From contig JAWXTX010000035.1 of the NCBI GenBank assembly GCA_044433165.1, forward strand, positions 1 through 22,684: a DNA stretch of 22,684 nucleotides. Direction: 5' to 3'. The translations under genes were made by a program, and so were the position numbers. The DNA is from Ferrimonas sp044433165 (GTDB taxonomy: Bacteria > Pseudomonadota > Gammaproteobacteria > Enterobacterales > Shewanellaceae). The notes below the pieces were generated by a model. It saw only the letters and a list, made by a program, of their open reading frames with translations. It did no database searches and had not been told where the DNA came from. Shown here one piece after another: positions 15,627-22,684 of this stretch (position 1 is its first letter; every line of letters begins with the position of its first letter).

Positions 15627-15899
15627 TTAGTTTACAGCGTCTTTCAGCGCTTTACCGGCTTTAAATGCTGGAATTTTAGCAGCTGCGATTTTGATCTCTT
15701 TACCGGTCTGTGGGTTACGACCAGTACGCTCAGCACGCTCACGCACCTCGAAAGTACCAAAACCAACCAGTGACACTTTGTCACCGTTTTTCAGAGTATC
15801 GGTGATTGAGTCGATGAATGCATCCAATGCACGGCCAGCAGCCGCTTTAGAAATATCAGCACCAGCTGCAATTTGATCGATCAGTTGAGATTTGTTCAT
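15627..15899 (-). CDS. hupB: DNA-binding protein HU-beta
   Basis: Small nucleoid protein that bends and compacts DNA as a homo- or heterodimer. The 90 residues equal the family length. MNKSQLIDQIA begins the helical dimer body. The HU/IHF signature GFGTFEVRERAERTGRNP spans 46-63, ending in the proline at 63 that intercalates into the minor groove at the tip of the beta arm. The C-terminus is FKAGKALKDAVN. The start ATG has AAGGGGA upstream; an in-frame extension to 15944 lacks family support. It lies between lon and ppiD as in E. coli, has its own promoter (15969-15997), and is followed by two hairpins, consistent with high monocistronic expression. Confidence 0.98.
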   Translation of the reverse strand: MNKSQLIDQIAAGADISKAAAGRALDAFIDSITDTLKNGDKVSLVGFGTFEVRERAERTGRNPQTGKEIKIAAAKIPAFKAGKALKDAVN

Positions 15900-15968
15900 G
15901 TCATCCCCTTGAATTCTATTATTCGCGCCGCCCACGAAATCCATGTTTCAGCGCGGTCTGCGGTGGGT

Positions 15969-15997
15969 TTTATATCAAGCTTGAATTACAACTTCAA
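15969..15997 (-). promoter_or_regulatory. Sigma70-type promoter of hupB
   Basis: -35 TTGAAG (15992-15997) and -10 TATAAA (15969-15974) with a 17-bp spacer on the minus strand. The predicted start near 15962 gives a leader of about 62 nt. Confidence 0.7.
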
Positions 15998-16139
15998 GCA
16001 CCAGTCAGACTGCAAAGTTCCCTTTGTCCTTTACGGCTAAAACCCAGTAATGCAGAGGTTTCCAGCGAGTTCTGAGCTTTCGATGCCTACACTACCATGG
16101 TTTTGGGCCATGAGAAGCCCCAAATAAGTAAAAACCAAT

Positions 16140-16167
16140 AAAAATGCGCCCTAAATGGCGCATTTTT
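16140..16167. terminator. Terminator of lon, symmetrical hairpin
   Basis: An 11-bp stem (AAAAATGCGCC / GGCGCATTTTT) with a 6-nt loop has T-tracts in both directions. It begins 17 nt after the lon stop on the minus strand and separates lon from hupB. Confidence 0.92.
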
Positions 16168-16184
16168 AGGGGAGATTCTCACTT

Positions 16185-18533
16185 TTACGACGCGACAGAA
16201 ATGCCGCTAGGGTCATCTTGCAATGCCAACACCAAAACGTCATCTATCCAGCGTACGGGTAAAATCTCTAAATCGGCTTTAACGTTGTCAGGGATCTCTT
16301 GCAAATCTCGCTCATTTTCTTTCGGGATCAGCACCCGTTTAATGCCACCTCGGTGTGCCGCCAGCAATTTTTCTTTTAAGCCGCCAATCGGGAGAACTTC
16401 ACCACGCAAAGTGATTTCTCCGGTCATCGCAACATCAGAGCGCACGGGGTTACCCGTTAACGATGAAACTAAAGCGGTGCACATTGCAATCCCCGCTGAA
16501 GGGCCATCTTTGGGTGTTGCCCCTTCAGGAACGTGAACATGAATGTCACGCTTTTCATAAAAATCAGGATTAATTCGTAAGGTTTCTGCACGCGCGCGCA
16601 CAACCGTCATCGCTGCTTTAATGGACTCTTGCATCACATCACCTAATGAACCGGTGTATGTAAGCTTGCCTTTACCCGGCACAGACGTAGTCTCAATGGT
16701 CAGTAAATCACCGCCCACTTCGGTCCACGCCAAACCAGTAACCTGCCCTATCTGATTACTCTCTTCCGCTTTGCCGTAATCAAAACGCTGCACCCCTAAA
16801 AACTCTTTCAGGTTGTCTTGATTGACTACTACTGGCTTCTGCACCTGCTTTAACAGCAACTGCTTCACTGCTTTACGGCAAATTTTCGAGATCTCGCGCT
16901 CCAAACTGCGGACACCCGCTTCCCGTGTGTAATAACGAATAATGCCAATAATGGCAGAATCGTCTACTTGCAGTTCGCCTTTTTTCAATCCATTGCGACT
17001 GATCTGTTTATCCAGTAAGTGGCGGTTGGCAATATTAAGTTTTTCATCCTCGGTATAACCCGATAAACGGATCACCTCCATCCGATCCAGCAATGGCCCT
17101 GGAATATTCATGGAGTTCGAAGTCGCCACAAACATCACATCCGATAAGTCATAATCCACTTCTAAATAATGATCATTAAAGGCGTTATTTTGCTCTGGGT
17201 CCAAAACTTCCAGCAATGCTGAAGCCGGATCGCCTCGCATATCTGAACTCATTTTGTCGATTTCATCCAACAAGAACAGTGGGTTTTTAACCGCCACTTT
17301 GCTCATTTTCTGAATCAATTTGCCAGGCAATGAACCTATGTAAGTACGGCGATGACCACGGATCTCGGCTTCATCACGTACGCCACCTAAAGCCATACGC
17401 ACATACTTACGGCCGGTCGCTTTGGCAATGGATTGCCCTAAGGAAGTTTTCCCTACACCCGGAGGCCCCACTAAACATAAAATTGGGCCTTTAAGCTGAC
17501 GTACCCGCGATTGCACCGCCAGATATTCTAAGATCCGCTCTTTTACTTTTTCTAAACCGAAATGATCAGCATCTAAGACTTCACTGGCGACCGCCAAATC
17601 TTTTTTCACCTTTGAACGTTTTGTCCAAGGCACACCAATCATCCAATCAATATAACTGCGAACAACGGTCGCTTCCGCTGACATCGGCGACATCATCTTC
17701 AGTTTATTCAGCTCAGCCAGCGTTTTTTCTTCTGCGTCTTGAGGCATTTTCGCCTCACTGATTTTTCGGGCTAATGCTTCAAACTCGTCGGGCACGTCAT
17801 CCAGCTCACCCAGCTCTTTTTGGATGGCCTTCATCTGTTCATTGAGGTAATACTCGCGCTGGCTTTTTTCCATCTGTTTTTTCACCCGCGTGCGGATCTT
17901 TTTCTCCACCTGCAAGATGTCAATTTCAGACTCCATGGTCGCCATCAGATACTCTAACCGTTCAGAAACATCGACCATTTCAACAACAGCCTGTTTTTCT
18001 GAAAGTTTTAATGGCATGTGCGCTGCCATGGTATCGGCCAGACGCGCGGCTTCATCGATGCCATTTAAGGAAGTAAGCACCTCAGGTGGGATTTTTTTAT
18101 TAAGCTTAATGTAACCTTCAAACTGGCTGATAGCGGTACGAACGAGCACCTCCTCTTCCCGTTCAGGTATCATTTTTGATGCTAAAAATTCGGCTTCAGC
18201 GACAAAAAACGGATCAACATCCGTAAATTGTGTGATTCGCGCGCGTTGCCCCCCTTCCACCAGTACCTTAACGGTGCCGTCTGGCAACTTTAATAGCTGC
18301 AAGATCGAGGCGATGGTGCCTACATGATAGATATCCTCTTGTTGAGGATCATCTTGATCGGCCTCACGCTGTGCCACCAATAATACTTGCTTATCTTGCT
18401 CCATGGCGGCTTCAAGGCAATTAATTGACTTTTGGCGCCCAACAAATAGCGGGATCACCATATGGGGGTAGACCACTACGTCACGTAGTGGTAATACCGG
18501 AATAACAACGTGATCATTACGCTCTAAAGTCAT
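16185..18533 (-). CDS. lon: ATP-dependent protease Lon
   Basis: Cytosolic hexameric AAA+ protease that degrades misfolded proteins and short-lived regulators. The 782 residues (E. coli 784) have an N-terminal substrate-binding LON domain, then the AAA+ module with Walker A GPPGVGKT (356-363) and Walker B FLLDEID (420-426). The C-terminal protease domain carries the Ser-Lys dyad S679 (in PKDGPSAGIA) and K722 (in GLKEKLLAA), the same numbers as in E. coli. The start MTLERNDHVV at 18533 has AAGGAG upstream; a 13-residue longer reading is rejected. It sits between clpX and hupB, the conserved order, and has its own sigma32-like promoter. Confidence 0.98.
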   Translation of the reverse strand: MTLERNDHVVIPVLPLRDVVVYPHMVIPLFVGRQKSINCLEAAMEQDKQVLLVAQREADQDDPQQEDIYHVGTIASILQLLKLPDGTVKVLVEGGQRARITQFTDVDPFFVAEAEFLASKMIPEREEEVLVRTAISQFEGYIKLNKKIPPEVLTSLNGIDEAARLADTMAAHMPLKLSEKQAVVEMVDVSERLEYLMATMESEIDILQVEKKIRTRVKKQMEKSQREYYLNEQMKAIQKELGELDDVPDEFEALARKISEAKMPQDAEEKTLAELNKLKMMSPMSAEATVVRSYIDWMIGVPWTKRSKVKKDLAVASEVLDADHFGLEKVKERILEYLAVQSRVRQLKGPILCLVGPPGVGKTSLGQSIAKATGRKYVRMALGGVRDEAEIRGHRRTYIGSLPGKLIQKMSKVAVKNPLFLLDEIDKMSSDMRGDPASALLEVLDPEQNNAFNDHYLEVDYDLSDVMFVATSNSMNIPGPLLDRMEVIRLSGYTEDEKLNIANRHLLDKQISRNGLKKGELQVDDSAIIGIIRYYTREAGVRSLEREISKICRKAVKQLLLKQVQKPVVVNQDNLKEFLGVQRFDYGKAEESNQIGQVTGLAWTEVGGDLLTIETTSVPGKGKLTYTGSLGDVMQESIKAAMTVVRARAETLRINPDFYEKRDIHVHVPEGATPKDGPSAGIAMCTALVSSLTGNPVRSDVAMTGEITLRGEVLPIGGLKEKLLAAHRGGIKRVLIPKENERDLQEIPDNVKADLEILPVRWIDDVLVLALQDDPSGISVAS

Positions 18534-18608
18534 CGCTCGACTCCTTGTGCTGCGGGAATACAGAGGGGACACTCAGCTTTTACAAGTGCTGAATTCCATA
18601 TGTTGAGT

Positions 18609-18636
18609 ATATGGGGCAGATCTCAATGGATTCAAT
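18609..18636 (-). promoter_or_regulatory. Sigma32-type heat-shock promoter of lon
   Basis: On the minus strand a -35 ATTGAAT (18630-18636) and a perfect heat-shock -10 CCCCATAT (18609-18616) are 13 bp apart, within the E. coli sigma32 range. It lies between the clpX terminator and lon, with a leader of about 67 nt. lon is a known sigma32 regulon member. Confidence 0.8.
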
Positions 18637-18646
18637 GAATTCCATA

Positions 18647-18672
18647 GAAAAAGGGGCCATAAGGCCCCTTTT
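18647..18672 (-). terminator. Rho-independent terminator of clpX
   Basis: A perfect 10-bp stem (AAAAGGGGCC / GGCCCCTTTT on the minus strand) with a TTAT loop and a T-run following. It lies about 18 nt after the clpX stop, directly ahead of the lon promoter. Confidence 0.92.
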
Positions 18673-18689
18673 GGATCAGATTTGATGAT

Positions 18690-19967
18690 TTATTCTGCGA
18701 TAGCAGCTGGGGCATCGTTACGATAAATTAAAAGTGGCTCCGACTCACCGCGGATCACAGACTCATCGACAACAACTTTTTCAACATTCCCTTTTGAAGG
18801 TAAATCGTACATCGTTTCGAGTAAGATCCCCTCTACAATGGAACGCAAACCACGAGCGCCAGTCTTACGCTCCATCGCTTTTTTCGCAATTGCCACTAAA
18901 GCGTCTTCACGAAACTCCAGCTCAGTGCCTTCCAGTTGAAACAAGGCACCATACTGTTTAGTCAACGCGTTCTTCGGCTCGCTTAAAATCTGTACTAATG
19001 CACTTTCATCTAACTCGCCTAACGTGGCAACAACGGGTAAACGACCAATAAATTCAGGGATCAATCCATACTTAACGAGATCTTCCGGCTCAACTTGAGC
19101 GAACGATTCAGTTAATGAACGACCTTGATCTTTACTGCGCACCTCCGCACCAAAACCAATGCCGGTGCCAACCCACGCACGCTGTTCAATGACTTTATCT
19201 AACCCCGCAAAAGCACCACCGCAGATAAACAGAATTTTTGAGGTGTCTACTTGCAAAAACTCTTGCTGAGGATGCTTACGCCCCCCTTGTGGTGGCACCG
19301 CTGCAACCGTCCCTTCAATCAATTTCAACAGGGCTTGCTGTACCCCTTCACCAGACACATCACGTGTGATTGAAGGGTTATCTGATTTACGTGAAATTTT
19401 GTCAATTTCATCAATATAAACAATACCACGTTGCGCTTTTTCAACGTCATAATCGCATTTTTGCAGCAATTTTTGGATGATGTTTTCTACATCTTCACCC
19501 ACATAACCAGCTTCGGTTAAGGTGGTTGCATCAGCCATAGTGAAGGGCACATCCAACAAACGAGCCATGGTTTCAGCCAATAACGTCTTTCCACTACCGG
19601 TTGGACCAATCAGCAAAATGTTACTTTTCCCAAGTTCAACTTCGCTGTTATCACCACCATGACGTAAACGCTTATAGTGGTTATACACCGCCACCGCTAA
19701 TACTTTTTTGGCTTGTTCTTGGCCAATAACATATTCATCTAGATGAGCGCGGATCTCATGCGGCGTTGGCAGTTTATCGGCCTCACGCTTTGGTGAGAGT
19801 TCCTTAACTTCTTCGCGGATGATGTCGTTACACAATTCAACGCATTCATCACACACGTATACCGAAGGGCCGGCGATCAGTTTCCGCACTTCATGCTGAC
19901 TTTTGCCGCAAAAAGAACAGTACAACAACTTGCTGTTGTCACCGTCACCCTTTTGGATATCACTCAT
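18690..19967 (-). CDS. clpX: ClpX, ATP-dependent unfoldase of the ClpXP protease
   Basis: Hexameric AAA+ unfoldase that recognises tagged substrates (such as ssrA-tagged chains) and feeds them to ClpP. The 425 residues (E. coli 424) start with the zinc-binding domain, whose four cysteines are C17, C20, C39 and C42. The AAA+ core has Walker A GPTGSGKT (121-128), the pore loop GYVG (154-157) and Walker B IVYIDEID (182-189). GIGFGAEVR is the IGF loop that docks to ClpP, and GARGLRS forms the sensor-2 region. The ATG has AAGGGG about 6 nt upstream. clpP ends 70 nt before it; I see no terminator or clear promoter in that gap, so the two are probably co-transcribed. Confidence 0.98.
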   Translation of the reverse strand: MSDIQKGDGDNSKLLYCSFCGKSQHEVRKLIAGPSVYVCDECVELCNDIIREEVKELSPKREADKLPTPHEIRAHLDEYVIGQEQAKKVLAVAVYNHYKRLRHGGDNSEVELGKSNILLIGPTGSGKTLLAETMARLLDVPFTMADATTLTEAGYVGEDVENIIQKLLQKCDYDVEKAQRGIVYIDEIDKISRKSDNPSITRDVSGEGVQQALLKLIEGTVAAVPPQGGRKHPQQEFLQVDTSKILFICGGAFAGLDKVIEQRAWVGTGIGFGAEVRSKDQGRSLTESFAQVEPEDLVKYGLIPEFIGRLPVVATLGELDESALVQILSEPKNALTKQYGALFQLEGTELEFREDALVAIAKKAMERKTGARGLRSIVEGILLETMYDLPSKGNVEKVVVDESVIRGESEPLLIYRNDAPAAIAE

Positions 19968-20037
19968 TTACAACCCCTTCGTCCAAGCGTTTACGGTATC
20001 TTTCAGTGTATGCCAATCGTTCTACAATTGCTTGCTA

Positions 20038-20652
20038 TCAAGCACCACGGCGAGATAGCACTGAATCCACCAATCCGTACTCAACAGCCGCATCAGCACT
20101 CATAAAATTATCGCGATCGGTATCACGCTCAATAATTTCTAAGGGCTGGCCAGTGTGCTCTGCAAGCATCGTATTCAACTTATGTTTGATGCCCAAAATT
20201 TCTTGGGCGTGGATTGCAATGTCAGATGCCTGACCTTGGAAGCCACCTAATGGTTGATGGATCATTACACGGGCATTTGGCAAAACATGGCGCTTACCTT
20301 TGGCACCACCAGCTAATAAGAAAGCCCCCATACTGGCTGCCTGCCCCATGCATACGGTGCTGACATCCGGTTTAATAAATTGCATGGTGTCGTAAATCGA
20401 CATCCCTGCCGTAACCGAACCGCCCGGTGAGTTGATGTACAAATAAATGTCTTTATCTGGGTTTTCAGATTCTAAAAACAGCAATTGTGCCACAACCAAA
20501 TTGGCCATGTGGTCTTCCACCGGCCCAGTCAAAAAAATCACACGCTCTTTGAGTAAGCGGGAGTAAATATCATAAGAACGTTCACCTTTGGCGGTCTGTT
20601 CAACCACCATTGGGACTAAGGCGTTAACTGGGGCATCTTGCAAATGCGACAT
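20038..20652 (-). CDS. clpP: ClpP, proteolytic subunit of the Clp protease
   Basis: Serine protease that forms a double heptameric barrel and degrades polypeptides delivered by ClpX or ClpA. The 204 residues include a short propeptide; by analogy with E. coli it is removed just before ALVPMVVEQT (from residue 11). The catalytic triad is S107 in MGQAASMGA, H132 in MIHQP and D181 in RDTDRDNFM. GGSVTAG (77-83) belongs to the substrate-binding region. The start ATG has AGGGAA about 10 nt upstream, rather distant. It lies between tig and clpX as in most proteobacteria, with a candidate promoter nested in the tig terminator. Confidence 0.98.
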   Translation of the reverse strand: MSHLQDAPVNALVPMVVEQTAKGERSYDIYSRLLKERVIFLTGPVEDHMANLVVAQLLFLESENPDKDIYLYINSPGGSVTAGMSIYDTMQFIKPDVSTVCMGQAASMGAFLLAGGAKGKRHVLPNARVMIHQPLGGFQGQASDIAIHAQEILGIKHKLNTMLAEHTGQPLEIIERDTDRDNFMSADAAVEYGLVDSVLSRRGA

Positions 20653-20667
20653 AGTATCTATTCCCTA

Positions 20668-20709
20668 ACAAAAATGGCCCGTATGGGAGCGAGCCTCATA
20701 CGAGCCATT
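20668..20709 (-). terminator. Terminator of tig
   Basis: On the minus strand AATGGC-t-CGTATG pairs with CATACG-g-GCCATT (12 bp plus one mismatch) around an 11-nt loop, followed by TTTG. It lies between tig and clpP and ends about 20 nt before the clpP start. Read-through would allow tig-clpP co-transcription. Confidence 0.8.
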
Positions 20710-20737
20710 ATATGATTGGCCCAGGAGGCCAAGTCAA
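20707..20737 (-). promoter_or_regulatory. Candidate clpP promoter with 19-bp spacer and internal palindrome
   Basis: On the minus strand a -35 TTGACT (20732-20737) and a consensus -10 TATAAT (20707-20712) are 19 bp apart, 2 bp longer than optimal. The spacer contains a perfect 6-bp dyad, TTGGCC-TCCTG-GGCCAA (20716-20732). Long spacers with a central dyad are the hallmark of MerR-family regulated promoters. A transcript starting near 20700 would begin inside the tig terminator hairpin and lack its 5' arm, so it would escape termination. No regulator is visible in the window. Confidence 0.5.
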
Positions 20738-20750
20738 ATCCAGCGAGACT

Positions 20751-22052
20751 TTAGCGTTGCTGATTCATGAACTCGTTAAAGTTCACTTGTTGCTCAGTAA
20801 CTTTAGCGCCTAGTAACAGAGCGTCAACCGCTTGTTCTTCTAAAGCTACATTACGCATGTTTTGCATCATTTCTTGATTCTGAGCGTAGTACTCGATCAC
20901 TTCTTGTGGATCTTCGTAAGCAGTTGCCATTTCAGCGATCAGGGCATTAACACGCTCTTCATCTACTTTCAGCTCTTGGGTTTTAATCACTTCACCCAGT
21001 AACAGGCCGATTTGAACGCGACGCTTAGCGTCTTCTTCGAACAGCTCCGCTGGCAGCTCAGGCATATTTTGCATTTGAGCACCACCAAAACGCTGCATTG
21101 CTTGCTGACGCAGAACATTCACTTCTTGGGCAATGAGAGCTGCTGGCACATCAACGTTGTTCGCTTTAACTAAACCGTCAATTACTTGTTGCTTGGTTTT
21201 GTTTTTCAGCGCTTGCTTCAGCTCACGCTCCATATTTTTACGAACTTCCGTTTTCAGAGCTTCAACGCCACCTTCGGTGATACCAAACTTCACGACGAAG
21301 TCATCATTCAGCTCAGGCAATACTTGCTCGTTCACTTCCGTTAATGTGATGGTGAATTGAGCTGCTTTACCTTTTAAGTTCTCTGCGTGGTACTCTTCTG
21401 GGAAGGTTACATCTACAGTGAACTCGTCGCCGGCTTTGTGACCTTTGATGCCGTCTTCAAAACCTGGGATCATACGGTTTGAACCAAGAACCAGATCAAA
21501 ACCTTCTGACTTACCGCCATCAAACTCTTCGCCATCAATGCGGCCAACAAAGTTCATTTTAACGCGATCGCCTTCAGCGGCTTCACGCTCAACAGCGCTA
21601 AAGGTTGCGTGTTGCTTGCGCAGCGTTTCCAGCATGGTGTCCAGATCAGCGTCAGTTACATCGCACACAGGCTTCTCAACTTCAATGCTGTCTAAACCTT
21701 GCAAAGTAACTTCTGGGTATACTTCGAAGATAGCAGCGAACTGTAAATCTTCACCTTCTTGAGCATTAATTGGCTCAAAACGTGGCATACCAGCAGGATT
21801 GATTTTCTCATCCATGATCGCTTTAAAGAATGCGTTTTGCATGACGTCGCCCATCACTTGAGCACGCACAGAAGGACCAAAACGCTTCTTAAATACAGAC
21901 ACCGGCACTTTGCCAGGACGGAAGCCATCTAAACGAACGCGTTTAGATTCTTTTTTCATCTCTTCAGCAACTTTTGGTTCAAAGTCAGCGGAAGCGACGG
22001 TGATGGTCATGCGGCGCTCTAGGCCTTGAGTGGTTTCAATAGAAACTTGCAT
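20751..22052 (-). CDS. tig: Trigger factor, ribosome-bound chaperone
   Basis: Binds the ribosome near the exit tunnel and shields and folds nascent chains; it has peptidyl-prolyl isomerase activity. The 433 residues (E. coli 432) have the ribosome-binding tail domain with GFRPGKVPVSVFKKRFG (43-59), an FKBP-type isomerase domain (about 150-245; EGDRVKMNFVGRIDG, GSNRMIPGFEDGIKG) and the helical C-terminal chaperone arms. The ATG has GAGG about 7 nt upstream. It heads the tig-clpP-clpX-lon-hupB-ppiD block, downstream of the tRNA cluster terminator, with a predicted promoter 190 nt upstream and its own terminator. Confidence 0.98.
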   Translation of the reverse strand: MQVSIETTQGLERRMTITVASADFEPKVAEEMKKESKRVRLDGFRPGKVPVSVFKKRFGPSVRAQVMGDVMQNAFFKAIMDEKINPAGMPRFEPINAQEGEDLQFAAIFEVYPEVTLQGLDSIEVEKPVCDVTDADLDTMLETLRKQHATFSAVEREAAEGDRVKMNFVGRIDGEEFDGGKSEGFDLVLGSNRMIPGFEDGIKGHKAGDEFTVDVTFPEEYHAENLKGKAAQFTITLTEVNEQVLPELNDDFVVKFGITEGGVEALKTEVRKNMERELKQALKNKTKQQVIDGLVKANNVDVPAALIAQEVNVLRQQAMQRFGGAQMQNMPELPAELFEEDAKRRVQIGLLLGEVIKTQELKVDEERVNALIAEMATAYEDPQEVIEYYAQNQEMMQNMRNVALEEQAVDALLLGAKVTEQQVNFNEFMNQQR

Positions 22053-22352
22053 TACGCTACCTCAAAATAGTGGTGTTCTTTTGCTGCTGCCGATCTTTGC
22101 CGACAGCAAATAATTCGATATAGGTGGACGTAAACCGCCATCACCGAACCTGATAAACCCGCTTAAATAGGAACGCAATAAAAGCGCTACCGGCTATCAA
22201 GCGACACGACAGGCATCGATACCTAAAATAAGGACGCGTTATTATAGCGATAGCACTAGCCGGAGTCGAGACAGCCCCTAGTTAACTCACCTTAATGCCT
22301 AAACGCATCACACTTTATTTGGCTAAAATTAAAAAACAGGAAAAAAAGATAC
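22053..22352 (-). other. tig leader and upstream region
   Basis: No gene is visible on either strand. The stretch holds the tig promoter (22241-22269) and a leader of about 180 nt. Near its end, TTTGCTG and CAGCAAA (around 22080-22110) can form a hairpin shortly before the tig ribosome binding site. No riboswitch class is recognisable. Confidence 0.5.
22241..22269 (-). promoter_or_regulatory. Sigma70-type promoter of tig
   Basis: On the minus strand a consensus -10 TATAAT (22241-22246) and a -35 TCGACT (22264-22269, 4 of 6 matches) lie 17 bp apart. The predicted start near 22235 leaves a long untranslated leader. Confidence 0.6.
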
Positions 22353-22381
22353 AAAAAAGCCCTGAATAACAGGGCTTTTTT
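22353..22381. terminator. Terminator of the tRNA cluster
   Basis: A 12-bp stem (AAAAAAGCCCTG / CAGGGCTTTTTT) with a 5-nt loop has T-runs in both directions. It lies 10 nt after the tRNA-His 3' end and separates the tRNAs from tig. Confidence 0.92.
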
Positions 22382-22390
22382 GTTTAATGG

Positions 22391-22467
22391 TGGGGTGGCT
22401 AACGGGGCTTGAACCCGCGACAACCGGAATCACAATCCGGGACTCTACCAACTGAGCTATAGCCACC
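22391..22467 (-). tRNA. tRNA-His (anticodon GUG)
   Basis: A 77-nt cloverleaf with encoded CCA. The acceptor begins GGTGGCTA, with the extra 5' G (position -1) typical of tRNA-His facing C73. The anticodon GTG lies at 22431-22433 (minus) in the loop TTGTGAT, and the T-arm carries GGTTCAAGCC. It is nearly identical to E. coli tRNA-His as I know it. It is last in the Pro-Arg-His transcript. Confidence 0.96.
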
Positions 22468-22482
22468 ACTGATACTTTTATA

Positions 22483-22559
22483 TGGCACGCCCGGCAGGAT
22501 TCGAACCCGCGGCCATCCGCTTAGAAGGCGGATGCTCTATCCAACTGAGCTACGGGCGC
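22483..22559 (-). tRNA. tRNA-Arg (anticodon UCU)
   Basis: A 77-nt cloverleaf with encoded CCA. The acceptor is GCGCCCG / CGGGCGT, with a G-T pair. The anticodon stem TCCGC/GCGGA encloses the loop CTTCTAA with TCT at 22523-22525 (minus), reading AGA. In E. coli the tRNA-Arg beside tRNA-His has anticodon CCG instead, so the isoacceptor differs although the position is conserved. Confidence 0.95.
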
Positions 22560-22586
22560 AAAGTTTAGGTACGTGTACATTTAAAG

Positions 22587-22663
<77 letters not shown>

Positions 22664-22684
22664 AGATGTTAAGACCCATAAGCA

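Overview
The window is chromosomal, housekeeping-type DNA from a gammaproteobacterium. Gene order and protein sequences point to the Aeromonadales/Alteromonadales/Vibrionales neighbourhood: smrB/prmB-aroC, yfcL, mnmC/fabB, pdxB-asd(usg position)-fimV, and tig-clpP-clpX-lon-hupB-ppiD behind a tRNA cluster. The species cannot be named from sequence alone. I see no CRISPR array, intact insertion sequence, prophage or rRNA.

Left part (1-5586). The truncated smrB (ribosome-collision endonuclease, minus strand) diverges from a plus-strand run: prmB, aroC, a COG3199 NAD-kinase-like gene, yfcL, cysC (APS kinase) and a DHH-family phosphoesterase. Spacing in the run is tight: 27 nt, 7 nt, a 4-nt ATGA overlap, 37 nt and 3 nt. 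It therefore probably forms one transcription unit. The enzymes placed after aroC all act, or may act, on phosphorylated adenine nucleotides. The cysC-DHH pair suggests a PAPS-making/pAp-clearing module.

Middle part (5597-12903). mnmC (tRNA wobble uridine modification) lies tail to tail with the DHH gene and diverges from fabB (unsaturated fatty acid synthesis). A possible FadR site lies in the fabB promoter region. After a strong fabB terminator come pdxB (vitamin B6), the overlapping asd (aspartate semialdehyde dehydrogenase), and a short fimV/hubP-type polar membrane protein. fimV ends at a strong bidirectional terminator, and truA, its usual downstream neighbour in relatives, is absent.

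Boundary region (12904-13615). This stretch of about 0.7 kb holds no intact recognised gene. It contains frame-shifted minus-strand reading-frame remnants and one small glycine-rich ORF with a plausible ribosome binding site. It appears to mark a rearrangement junction between two conserved chromosomal blocks.

Right part (13616-22663, all minus strand). In transcription order: tRNA-Pro(UGG), tRNA-Arg(UCU), tRNA-His(GUG), terminator, tig, clpP, clpX, lon, hupB, ppiD. This is the protein-quality-control block: trigger factor folds nascent chains, ClpXP and Lon degrade proteins, and PpiD assists folding at the periplasmic face of the inner membrane. Most genes in the block carry their own hairpin terminator. 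I can point to a sigma32-type promoter for lon, sigma70-type promoters for hupB and tig, and an unusual 19-bp-spacer promoter with an internal palindrome for clpP, nested in the tig terminator.
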